Assembly (NCBI GenBank): GCA_035582835.1
Contig: JAYKAV010000678.1
Location: 1,271,754 to 1,335,753 of the forward strand
Direction: 5' to 3'
DNA: 64,000 nt
From: Phoebastria nigripes
Lineage: Eukaryota; Chordata; Aves; Procellariiformes; Diomedeidae
The notes beneath the pieces are model-generated. The model made no database searches, was not told the DNA's origin, and saw only the letters and a program-made list of their open reading frames with translations. Of this stretch, positions 48,028 to 60,700 are shown piece by piece. Both the position numbers and the translations under genes were made by a program. Numbering within the stretch: position 1 is the first letter of the stretch; each line of letters starts with the position of its first letter.

Positions 48028-48097
48028 AATATTATTTTTAATTAATAATTTTAATTTATTAATTAAATTATTTAGTTAATTGATTTTAATTAATATT
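48028..48097. repeat. AT-only tract of TTAAT units
   Basis: About 70 bp of almost pure A/T made of TTAATT/AATTAA units that can pair with themselves. Low-complexity DNA, probably easily unwound. Confidence 0.85.
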
Positions 48098-50820
48098 GTT
48101 TGGATCATTTAGAAAATAAGGTAAACATAGTACTGACAGCTGGAAAGCACTGGGCTTTGTCACATGGTCAAAGATCTTTCACCTCTTGCAAGACAATTTT
48201 AAGGTATTCAAAAAAGGTTAGGGTTTTTTTGCTGTTGTTTGTTTGTTGTTTTTTTTTTTTCCCCAGCAAGGAGCGCTTAAATCAGCTGAACAACTAGGAA
48301 TGTGCCATCTCCATCTCTGCTGAAGGAGCTGTGTGGATAGGAGATGTCTGCGAGTGTGTGAGGGCAGCAAAAGCATCAGTACAGTGTGTCTGTGATTTCT
48401 CTTGAAGATTTAATAAGGATTTAAAAATATTTTTATTCATACTTTAAATGACAATTTTCCATTACATGAACTAAAAGTCTGAGGTCAAGGAAAATATGAA
48501 CAAAATCTTGAAGACATTCGATAAAAACAACGCAGTTCCCCAAAGCTGCTCCTTAGCCAACCTGCTTCCTTTATCTTTGAAAAATCTGTAGAAATGACAG
48601 TTGGGATCAAAATTTAATTGTACTGGGCACTCTGCAAAACCAGCACAGACATAATATCTGCCCTAAGGAGTTTACGGTCTACTTCAAGGCTTGATGCCAG
48701 GACAGGGTGTAGCAAGCAGGGAGAACAAGGAAGAGGAAGTAGTTCTAGGAACTTGTGACTATCCTGTCTTGCTAGATAAACACTCTGCTCAGTGTCAGCA
48801 TCATTCAGTGAGGTTAAGTTGCAAACAAAAACAGTGGTGCATTTGGTAATCTTGGCTAGTCATCTGTCTTGTGACAGGCTTGGTGAATTTATGCGATAGA
48901 GCTACTGTCAGCTTTATTTCTCAGATTTTATTATACTGGCTTGTGGGCAGGAGGATTTGGGCCTCAACTTATTAACTCCTTGTTTAACGGCCGGTTGTTG
49001 ATATGCCCACTCCTACAGAGGAGCAACGCTGACATGCATCTTTAGAACATTTATTTCCGAAAGAAGATTGTTTTGTTTAAAGTTAGTAGTTCAGGGTTTT
49101 CTTCTTCCCTTGCATTTCTGATAAGCTGAGAAATACTTTCCCTGTGTGAGCATTTCAGTCGCTGGGAGTCAACTAAGAAGCGAGCTTACAGTGTGTCTGA
49201 AACAGATGAACCACTTTTGTGGGTACAGGATGCTGCGTTCTTTAGCTGCTTTCACTAACTCCCCTTTTCCTTGGCTCGTTTGTCTGGTGAAGGAGGCAGA
49301 CTCTGCTGGCAGATCATGAACAGGTAGTCACCATTTCAGGAAGGCATTCTCTCTACAGGGCATCCTTAAGTTCTCAGAGCTCATAGAAACTGAATTGAAC
49401 ACCTGCTTAAGTGTCCTGAGCAGGGAGGAATGGCATTTAATCAGAGGAGTCCTTAAACAGAGGCCACCATTTCTGTGTGGGAGTGTGTAAAATGGTAAGA
49501 TAGAGTTGTGCTATGACCACAGGAATTTTATCATATTGGACAGGATCAATGGTCCAGGATCATGTACTTAGCACTTGGTGCAGCACTCTCTGTGTTTGAT
49601 AGCAGCTGGTGGAATGTGCAAGAAACCCATTAATTGACAGTTACAGAATAACCTGCCCATAGGGGAAGTAGCTTTCTAAGCTCAGGCAATTAGTGGTTTT
49701 CTTTTGCCTTTTAGCAGGAGTTTGTATACTTTGTCTTTAGTGAGCAAGCAGTTTAGTTTGCTGAATAAGAGTTTTCACTTGGCTGCAGGAAACTTTGTAA
49801 TTGTGTTGTGCTGCTACTTTCAGAGCCTGCACTTTGCTGGTCTGTCTGCCACTCATAGGTAGAGTTTAAACGGGAAAGGGCGAGCTGAGAAAGCTCAAAG
49901 CAGAAAGGCAAGATGTATTTTAGTGAGACATCCACAGTAAAATCTGTGTAATTTACCCTTTTTTGGTCTGCTTTTTAAGCCTTTAGGCAAAAATGTGCTT
50001 CCTGTTATTGATGCAGTGATGTCTGTGTGTTACAAAGTAACACATCATGTGTTTTATTGAAGGATATTATGCTTTTTATATAGTAAATTTTAGAGATGTA
50101 AAAGATGGTACATTATGTACATGTTCTAATCCTTGGGCTTGTAACACTAATTAGTAAATGAGACTAACACCTTCAATACCTAACTCTCTTCTCATCAGAT
50201 GTCTCCCTAAAATGCACATGTCAAATATGCCTACTTCCACAAACGTACTCTGGTTTGGCAAAGGAAGTGTTACATCACTCCTTTGGGAAAAGATGCAGCA
50301 GTGCTAAATGTCTCACGAATGCAAAGATTTTCCTGAAATTTAGACTAAATATTCAATTTTTAATTTTTTTCTGACTCTCAGATTGTTTACACTATGTTGT
50401 ATGCTGTGCCCCATATTTTTACTATTTGAACACTTCAAATCTCTGTTGACAGTCATCAACTGGCCTTTCAATCCCCAGTTCCTGGGCCTAAAACTTTCAG
50501 AGTGATTGAAATTTACATTAAAATTTATAGCTACATCACTCTTATTGTAAAACATTTTTCAAGACCAAGAAGAAAATACATTTCTGGTTATCCACAGAAT
50601 TAAAAAGCTGGTACTTGTTGAGTGTTTTGGGGGGACAATGGCGAATGCAGAGTTAAACAAGTGACCAGTTTATGTTGAACTGAACATTCAGTGTTGCTGG
50701 ATCCTTAATCCCTAAACAGATGGTTTACCACAGTCTCATTGTAGTCTAGAAGTACCTCTTGTATGAGAAAATGCAGTCATGCAGAAACAGTACAAACACT
50801 ATTGACTTGCCTACTGCTTG
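48098..50820. other. Non-coding stretch with one tight hairpin
   Basis: AT-rich unique sequence. At 50026-50044 TGTGTTAC and GTAACACA form a perfect 8-bp stem around AAA. T-run near 48249. No gene recognised. Confidence 0.55.
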
Positions 50821-50882
50821 TTGCTCCTCCTTCTTTTCTCTTTCTTCCTCCTTTTTTCTTTCTTTCTTTTTTTTTTTTTTTT
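50821..50882. repeat. Pyrimidine tract ending in T16
   Basis: About 62 bp almost entirely of C and T, grading from CTCCTTC units into TTTC units and a T16 run at 50867-50882. Low-complexity polypyrimidine DNA. Confidence 0.9.
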
Positions 50883-53800
50883 AAACAGTGTTAGTTCAAC
50901 TCTTATGCCCATAATGCCTTTTGCCCTTTACCTAGGATTTCTGTTTTGCTTCTGAATTAAATTAATATGATGGATATGATGGACCTCAGAGGCCTTCATT
51001 ATGAACTGTTTATGAACTCATTTTCAAATAGGGCTGTTTTGTTATTATCAGAGGAGACTTCTTTTGCTTCACATAGCTTTTCACATCATGGCATTTCAAA
51101 TTCCTTAAGTCCTGTAATACTATATTTTGTGAACAAGAGAGAGGAGAAAATAGAGAGATTTTAGTTCCTGCTTTTGTTAACCCATTCTTGTTTTGGGCAG
51201 AAAAAGAAAGGGGTTTTGTTACTCAAAATTGAAGATCTGCCAGCTTGTAAAGTATTCCCCTTTATATGAGGGAGATTAAGTTGGCATTTTATGCAAGTCC
51301 TCTAGTATGCACCTCCGTGTCTTGTCACAAGGCATATAATTACTGCATTTCACCATCAGCAATCATTCTTAAGTTAAAACCTACTATAAACCTCTCATTA
51401 GTAAAAATAAGACAATGAAAGTAGGACGTACACCTTCAAAAGGAGAACCAACTGTTAAGGGAGTTAATCTTTTCATTGCACAATAGATAAAGAATAAATA
51501 ATTTTCACTTAGGGCTTTTCTTTTACATGCAATCAAAATAGTTTGCGATAACAGATCTGGTGCCAAGGGTTTGATAAACACAGGGTTTTATTCAGATAGG
51601 GTTGATCTTCCTTCTGCGCTGCATTCAAATAACGTAGTTTCTTTTTAAGTGTGTAAGGCTGGGTCACATCCTCCTTGCAGTCTCGCTGCACAACGGTGGG
51701 GCAGATTTTGATGCTGCTTGTGTTACAGAGGGTGGAGAGCCATCACAGGGAGCGCTGCACCACCTATTTACAACCTCAGCCAGGTTAAAGCCTGTTTTCT
51801 GGATAAGGAAAAGAGTGTGGCCAGACCACATTTTCTCTAAAAAGATTTGGCCTGAAGCATAGCCCTAGGGCATGAGGTTGACACTGGCCCTGAGCGTGGT
51901 TGTTGGCAAGCGTGAGATTATTTTGTGCCAGGGCAGAGACCTGGTGTGTCTTCCAGTCTTGCCTCCTATGTAAAAACCATATTCTCTTCCTATCCAGCTC
52001 CATCAAGCTAAAAGATGAAGAGCTAACAAACTGGATTTTTTTTCTTGCTTTCAAAGCTTTTCTGAGTTAGCAGGGAAGCCTGAAAAATTTTCAGTGTGCC
52101 ATCTTCCAGAGGGGGTTTCACTGAAAATGAAAATATACCTAAGATATCCTCCATGTCATGTCAACATTTTAAGTGGCATTTTCCTGTGGAAGGCCTACTG
52201 TGGGATCATTGGCACCTGTGTTTGGTACCAGCGTTTAGTGGGCTGCTATACCCAGTTGATGAATTTACAGTTTTAAAAGGGAGAGCAGAGAAGAAGGTAA
52301 AAAAGGAAGGGAGGGAAGGAGAGATGGAGGGAGGGAGAAAGAGGTTGCAGATCCAGTACACTGGAAGAAAGATGTGAGGACTGAGCTGTGTTCATGACTG
52401 GTGCACCATCACATATAACAAAGTCTGTGCCATCCGAATTCTGCTTATGGGGTCATTGCATGAGATTTATCTCCAGGAAGTATTCTATCTCGCCATTGGA
52501 ATTCACTCAAAATTTGTGTCAGTGTATGCAAAGTGGAGGAAGGTCAGCTAAGTCTCTTGTCGGTGTGCTGGCACGGTAGTGTCAGCAGGAGAAAAAAGTA
52601 ATGAGTAGAGTAAAAATAGGTTCAGGTGAGATTTTCAAAACTGGTTATTGATCTCAACAGTAAAACTAGGGGAATGCAGCCAGGTCAGCAGAGAATGCTT
52701 TTCAGACCCCTGCTCTTGTGCCAGAAGATGGGCAGGCTAAATACACCTGAATGTTCAGGAAATAGGTTTTCTGAATAAGACGACCCAATGTTGCACAGCT
52801 GCTTTGCAGGGTTTATATACACGGCTCACAGGAGAAACACACAACCAAACAAGTTTCAGGTAATTTTTTTAAACTTTTTAGTGCCAGAGACAGCTTGTTA
52901 CATATAAAACCACTGCATTTCAAAATCAAAATTAGCAGAAAGATAATATTCTGTTGTTGGAGTAGGGTACTAAAAGTTAGCCATACTGAATTCCTCCCCC
53001 GCCGCCCCCAAAAGCAGTTGAAAAATCTATTAAACAAGGTTTTTTTCATGTTGTTACCCATAGGATTGAACCATGGCAAAACTAATTTCTAAGAAACCTG
53101 CAATTGTATAATATCAATTATAACAATGATGAAAGATTCTAAATAAATTAGTTCTTCCAGAAGCTATCCACTAGAAGTTAAAGTGAAAGCCAAACCACAA
53201 GCTCTTTTTTGCCTCTTTGAAAGATTTAGATGTCAAATGGAATGCTTTCCAAAACAAGGATGTGCTTGAGGGGAAAAAGAAGAAAAGTAATCTTGTTAAC
53301 CAAAATAAGTAGAATTCAAAATTACTTTTGGAGCTTTCCCTTTCCTATTGAGAAAAAACAATAGGAGGGGAAATGTGCTTAAACTAAAATTCAGTTTAGA
53401 TGTAAAATACACTTGCCACTGCAGGGTCACTTCCAGTTGCAGAGTGGGAATCTTCTCTGAAGTTGCCTAATTTTATTCTTCCAAGGGTAGTGTGACTTGC
53501 TACTTCTAAAAAGACTCTTAGAGAAAAGAGTGCACATAAAGTTAGTTCCTTCAGATGTGTGTGGTACACATCCTAGAGTCATGAAGCACTTTACAGAGAG
53601 AAATATCAAATAAAACCAACAACATTCCACTACTGACTTTTCTCCAGGCTCTTCAAGCCTAATTACTGTAACCAGTACTAAGTGCAAATATCACTTCAGC
53701 ATAATGGGCCACCTTTGTTCTCAGGTCCAATTAGACTACAGCTTGTACGGAAATCACAGTCAAATTGCACAGTCACCAGTTAAGTGGCTCACTGCTTTTC

Positions 53801-56800
53801 CAGGAGGTTTAAATCCCCAACTGTTACATAAACCAGCATCAACTTGCCTGCTAAATGTGGGCACTTATATTTGGGATTCATACAAAATCTGGGAAGCAGT
53901 TATTTCTTACACCATATTTATGAATAATGACAAGACGCTGCCAGCTGGTGTGTGTAAAGTTGTCTAGACCAATCTAAGAGCAGTATGTTTTTGCATCTTT
54001 TCTTATGGCAGCTTTGAGGGCCAAGGAGGCAGGCTGGATAGTTTTCCAGTGACTGCTAAATGACCTCAAGCTCTAGTACAAGTAATGCCTGCAAACTCTG
54101 CAGCTTTGGCTGCTGTGACAGAAATATTAAAAAAAAAATAGTTGGAAGGGTATCAGCATTTATGCTTTAGGACAAATGCTGTCTGAGGGAAAAAGGAAGT
54201 TTTCTACCTAGGTCTAATATTTCATAATTTTGCAAGGTGGAAGTTTTGAGTCGTCATCAGAAGTACATAGTGCTGATCACTCTCTGAAATATGATCATGA
54301 GTTAACGTTTGGAGGTGTGACCTAGTGGGGTAGGCAGTTGTATCTGCAGTCCGTTCTGCAGTGTTCCCCAGTGAAAGACTGCATGTAGGCATTTACTAAG
54401 TTTATTTTTCTTTTTAAACCACATTTACTGACATCTTTTGACATGGATTTCTTTTGTATCTTGTGTACACACTGAATTGTAGGTGGCTACACTGTTGTGT
54501 GACATAGCTTGTTTTTTTTTCCCCCTGTACTTTTTTGTTAGAAGAGAGCCATCCTGCAATGAACATCTAACACCCAAGCTGTTTGTAGTAAGCGTGAAAA
54601 CTCTAACCAAACATACTGGATTCGGAAAGGGGCGATGTGTGGGGATTTAGAAAAGAAAGGAAAAAAACCAAGGTGGTGGGGGAGGGGATGAAAAAGAATG
54701 TTTTAGGAAAGGGAAAATGTTCCACAAGAGAAAGGAGGAAGAGAAGGGCAGAGGGACCATAAAGGAAAGCTAGTTTCCTTGGGAGAGACCCCATTTTTCC
54801 CATGAGGGATATATGTTTTCACTTGGTATAGACAACAACTCCATCTCTAGAAAGGAAGATACCAGCTTACACCAGGATCACCATAAAGTACTTTACGACT
54901 CTTTAATTCTTCTTAATAAAAATGACCTGTAGATTTATTGGGAATATCCTTTTCTTTATGCATGGCAACTACTCAATTCATGCTGAAAAAATCATCTATA
55001 GCTTAGCTTTGTAAGCAGAATTATTTGATAATGGTTATAAATACAACTCATAAATCTGTAAATACCATACAGCAAGTTCCCCTGAGTGATCCCTAGAACA
55101 GTCCTAAATACTATTATTTTTAAAAAATAGTGTACTTGGTAAAAGCACTAAAGGTAGCATGGGCACAGTTCTTGCTAATGGTTTGCCACTTCGAGAACTT
55201 AACTCTCTCTCTTTTCATTTTTTGTATTACAGTGTGTTCACATCTAACAAGTGCACTCATTTAAAGAAAATAATTGAGTTCAGCCATGGGTAATAAAAAG
55301 AAATAATTCTATTGATCTGATAAAGTCTCAAAAGAGAGGTAAATTTGAAAATGTTGTCTGTTATAGTTTCCATCTATTGCTCCGTTGTACCACAGTATTG
55401 TAGAAAAGGGGGGTCAGTGCGTGAGTTTGTTTACCATTTTGTTTTACACCTGGATACAATGAGATGCTGTGGGGAAGATTGTGACTCTCAGAAGGCATCT
55501 AGACAAACTGTGACTCATTAGACATTCCTGAAGCATGGTGAAATGGAAAAGTCAATGGAGTACTGTAATATCTGGGTATAAGTTATGCAAGGACAGTTAA
55601 GAGTATAGTGTTGAGGGATTAACATTATGTGGTAGAAATTCCATTTAATTAACTAGATGATGCCATTCCTACTACAGTGGTATCTGTAGAGAAATGAATC
55701 CCAAATCAGCATGCATGTTTACAGCTATAAATCCAAAAGCAAGGCTTACTCAGTAAAGAGGAGAACTTCTGTTTCTTTTTGGAAATGAACGAACCTGTAT
55801 GCGACACTGCAGAAATAGCCGCATATTGGCTATTGTTTTGCAGTGAATACCTGCCCACATCTCCAGGAGATGCGTTCATCCATGTTTTGGGGAAGGAGAG
55901 TTATTTTATCTCCTGCTAAGACTCTGCATTTTTTGTTAACCACGAGTAGGTGTTATGGTGATTCTCTCACTGAATAGATGGAGGGATCAGATTCCCTCCT
56001 TTGCTGGCTGCTGACTGCTCTGTATCCTTGCCATGCCACCTCCTCAGGCCTGCTTAACCTCTGGCTTTTCATCGGGACCCTCAGCTTCATGGCCTTTTTT
56101 CCCTTGTGGAGACTCTAGCTTTCTTGGCTGGTCACCAGAGTGGATGGGTCTCGCTACATCTTCTTCCTGTCCCAATCAACAATATGCCATTTGCACTTTT
56201 CGCACACTCTTCTCCCAGGAGCAAGAGGGAGAACACCAAGTCCCTCCAAAATGAGAGAGTGGCGGGAGGGATGTAGCTTCCAGCAGTCTCTGCTTTCCTC
56301 CTCCTTCATCACCCACTGCAGCTGAGGAGAGGCACAGAAGAATGGGAGAGTCAGAGAACAGATTGCTTAATTCAGCTGATCAGAGGATGGGTTTGCACAG
56401 GTGTTCATGTACATATTTCGGTTTGGCGTGGTTATTACTGGAGATGGTGCAAAGCCCTGGTCAAGTTTGCAGGGCTGGCAGTCTAGGAAAAGTGTAACCC
56501 TGCCCTATTTTGCTTCTCAGCTAACCTGCAGTCCTTTAATGGCAATCATGCAACCGCGCTCCACATTGCTCCCTCCTGTGGTTTTAGAGAGCCTCCTAAC
56601 ACAAGCTGCTCTTTGGGAATAAGTCAGGCCTGTTCCAGTGTTGGTAAATGGTACACTAGGCTGTCAGTTGGTGTCAGAGACTCTGGTTGCTCTCCTGACT
56701 GACATCAGTCATGTCTTGGGCATGCAGTGTTATCTTGTACATGCCAGGAATGGCTATCAAAACTGGAAGTGACTAAGTAGATGAAATTTTAGCAAAATAT

Positions 56801-57644
56801 TAATGTGTGGTTTGTGCCCAGGCCACACCTCAAGAAGTCTCATCTGTAAAAGAGATTATATTCAACGAGTGCAGACTGTTCTCAAGTCATCTGAGAATTT
56901 CTCTTCATGGAGCTGATCTAAGTAAGAGCTGTAAAACAAGAGTTGACATCATCTTTCTATAATATAAAAAGCATTATAGAAACAAAACAGAAATGCATTT
57001 TTCCTTTGTTAGGAAAACAAGTCTACTATTTAATACAGGATCTTTTCCTACTACTATTTTGAATGGTCTGGTTGTTGTTATCCATGTTAAGACAAGAGCC
57101 CTTGATCCACTAATCACTCTCTTGTGTGACTATTCCAGCATTCCAAACTTCTGACAGCGATCACTAAATAAATAATTAAAAAAAAAATGAAAAAAACTTT
57201 TTGAGAAAGGTCTCCTCCTTTATTTTCAGCACAGATGAAGAGCCTTTACTCTTTTGCCTACCACTGAAAAAGAAACCCAGGCAAAACAAAGCCGAATAGC
57301 AAAAAGCCCAAACTAGACTGATCTAAACCCCAAGCGACTGACCCTTAGAGTGGTGCGAATGATCACTTGGAGCTGTGTCATGCTGGGAGACATGACTGTT
57401 CATATGTGTCCCTTATGTTATTAGGAAGGAAAGATTACTTGGGACATTCAACCTGTGTGTTCCATTTTGGAAAACAAATTGCTTATCTGGAGTATGCAAA
57501 AACTGCCTAGGGTAATTTTTTGAAATTTCTATCCTCCGTTATAGGTTTCTATGCCTGTAAATTGTGCGGCTGGGTATCCTGGTGGAATATAGTATTTTTG
57601 GGAAGATGAACATGTCCTATGGTATTAGATAATCTTTTCCAGAA
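50883..57644. other. Non-coding stretch with purine-rich patches
   Basis: Mostly unique AT-rich DNA. Purine-rich patches lie at about 52281-52341 (GGGA/GGAG units) and 54641-54776 (GAAAGG units). GC-richer pockets at 51640-51780 and 56000-56330 contain only short frames without domains. No exon or repeat family recognised. Confidence 0.5.
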
Positions 57645-57700
57645 GTTAAGTGGGAGGGATTTTCAAAAACACCTTTCACAGGCAATCTCCTACTCCCACT
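57645..57700. repeat. Remnant of an old GGGATTTTCAAA-type repeat
   Basis: AAGTGGGAGGGATTTTCAAA, followed by ACACCT, AGGCAATCTCCTACTCCC, fits one arm of an ancient palindromic amniote repeat that I remember as GGGATTTTCAAAAGCACCTAAGTGACTTAGGAGCCTAAGTCCC. Only about 50 bp are left and the second arm is not visible. Confidence 0.45.
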
Positions 57701-60700
57701 CAAGGTGAACGCTGGCAGGAAAAATGAGTATTTCAGTTGAGAATCAAAAGCAATTTGACTGTTCTTTCCTAAGAGCCCAAAGACTTGAAACAATGCAACT
57801 TAGATATATGCATCATGTCCAGCTTAAATTCTCAATGCAGTTTCTGTCATATATGGTATTTTTTTTACAATCGCAAGGTTGACAGATCTGTTGTTATGAT
57901 TTGCAGATTGTTTTCTGTAAGAAAGTTAGTTTTTTGGAAAGCTGGGATGGAATATCATACTTCCTGCTTAAATTATTCCATTGGGCTTCAATATGACTAC
58001 TCACACGTTAGATGTGTATTCAACAGTATGGATTTATTAGGTTAGGCTTATAAACTGTGGCGTCTGTGAGTCGTATGCGGCTAAAAAAGCATATCTCAGA
58101 GATGGCTGACATTCAGCTGTGTGTGAAACGCAATTCTTGGGCCAAACTTTGCACTTGGCTACATAAATCTGCATTAGCTCTAATGAAGTCTGTAGAATTA
58201 TTCGTAGTTTACCTTGCAGTCATTAAGGGATGCCATTCACTGCATAGATTTAAGTAAACATTTATGGTTCTAAACATTTTTGGGGCCACAGGATTTATTA
58301 GCTGTTTTAACATCACTATGTCTTCTCTTATTTTCCATCCCCAGCCAATGGAAAATCTTTAGATAACCAGGTTGCTTGATATACTTTGATCAGAAAGGTG
58401 TGATCCTGAGTAAACATGTTTCATATCATGTAAACAAATTGGGTACATTTCCAGGTGCCTAAATGAGTTTTTGAAAACTATCCTATGTATTGAAATTGAA
58501 AGTGTTAGGCTGTCTTTGATACAGAAATATGTCATTGCTGTTTATGGATGAAATGGTTGGTGCCCAGTGGCAGCAAGGTCAATAGGAATTTGACATAGTT
58601 GTGTCATTTATTTTGTAAGCTGCTTTTGTAGCGAGTGCTGTTGGGTTTCACCCTTGGCCTCAACAACCCGTCTGTTTCACTACTTGGCGTCCTCTGAAGA
58701 CACTGCTAATTTTAACACATTTTGTGGTTTTGTAATGTGGCAAATTCCCACTAGGTGCTAGACAAACAACTTCTGCATTTGTGATTTAAGCCACACTTGA
58801 GCTGGGGCTGTCAGAGGTAAAAGATTAATACATCATTCCAGCTGATTAGTTGGTTGTCCCTCCCAAATCCTTCAGGGATGTTTGCACACTGGAAATTTTA
58901 TGTAACTTCTGAGTTTTGAATTTGAAATTGTCGTCAAAATACCCAAAACTATTATTACGGCATCAGTGAACAGTCTGTGGCATTTTAGTTGTTTTACTAA
59001 GGAGTGCACAGATTTTTGCTCCACAAGTTGCTTTCTGTTTACTGTTCCTTAAAAAAACCTTTTTAATATGCTGTTTTTTCAGCATATGTTTTTATTCTTA
59101 AAGTACATGTTGATGCTTAATGATAAGGCAAGAGGAGAGACTGGCCACACCTTAAGGAAAACGCTCTAATCCTACAGCCTACTTGCTCCCTGGCTTGGAA
59201 AATCTTGGATGGCTCTCAGAATATGCAACACCATTCAAATTTGCCTTTTTCTCTAAAAAGGATGCAAAACACTAAATCCCTTCTCCAAAATGGAATGTTT
59301 GTAATGTCATGAAAAGGGAGAACAGATGGTATCATAAAGCTTAAGGGGAAAGTATAGCACTTTAATTCAAATTGTTTGACAGAGCTAAAGACAGCCACTT
59401 AGTTACCAATTGCTTAAGTTATTTATGCTCCTTTGTGTAAAAGAATAAAACAAGAAAATTAGAATGTTTTGTACATTTCAGAGAGAAAAGGGTAAAATAA
59501 GGCAAAATGGTACTTTATTTGCTTATGTTATTTGTTAATAGTAATACCCAAAATGTGATTGATCTTATTAAGCAGCCTTACAGAATCATTAGAATAACTG
59601 AAAACTGATTGTATAATTTTTGGGTTCACAGTGGGCAAGTTTACCCTGATACAGTGTGACAGCCTACTAGGAAAATACACAGAGCTTCACAACTTGGAAT
59701 CTTTTGCCATTTTCCCTCCACTTTTAACTAAATTACTTTTGCACTGCATCAGGATTTAGACTGTGATTCAGTGCATTAACTTATCCCCATACTGCTTTGA
59801 TTGAGCAGAAAAGCATCCATTACCAATGCCATATCCAAAGTGATGTTTCCATACAGACTGCCTGCTGTTTCATTCATAACCACAAAGCAGCCTGAAATGA
59901 CTTTACTTCTTTTTACAACTTGCAAGGAGTTAATGGACTGTGCTGGCCCCCTGCCAAAACCTTTAAGAAACTTTATTAATGTGTTATGAGGCTGGGACAC
60001 CATAGTGCAGGATTTTATTGGTTATTCATTTTAATGAATAAAAATATGTATGCACAATTAAAACCACGTTTTCAAGCAATTGCCTTCTAGTAAATGTTAA
60101 GTCTTTGACAATGATATTCTTAATGTTCACTAATCACATTTTTGTCTTTTTCTTTTCATAATGCAAAACTTTGCACTGCAAGAATATTACATTTGTATTG
60201 TGAATGTTACCTTCAGCACAGGCCCCACCTTTAGCCCAGAGAATATTCTTTTCCGATGTGGAAGAAGAAGCATTGAAAGCTTCTGGTTGGACTTTACTGT
60301 GTGCTTACAAATAAGCTATNGCAGAAAGATGATGAGAAAGACTGTGAAGGCTATATTGCTGTGGAGATGTAGGCAGCCTGTACACAGTACATAACATATG
60401 AAGAGCTAACGTAATGTAACTAGCTTCAGAATTAATGCCAGAAGTCAGCTGCTGGTAGGCCAGTCATCTGATGTGATTTCAGTGTTATTTTGCAAACATT
60501 TCTTCTCAACAGGCAATGGAATTAGTTTCTGTTATACATTTTTAAAATTCAGAATTCATTCAGACAACAAAGTAGATAAGACTAGGTAAAACTCTCAACA
60601 GTTTCTAACAGAAACAGAGATGATTCATTGCATAAAGACATATGAACTCTTTTTAAAAAGAAGGTAGTTTCCTTACTTTCCCTTCCATTATTCAAAAATA

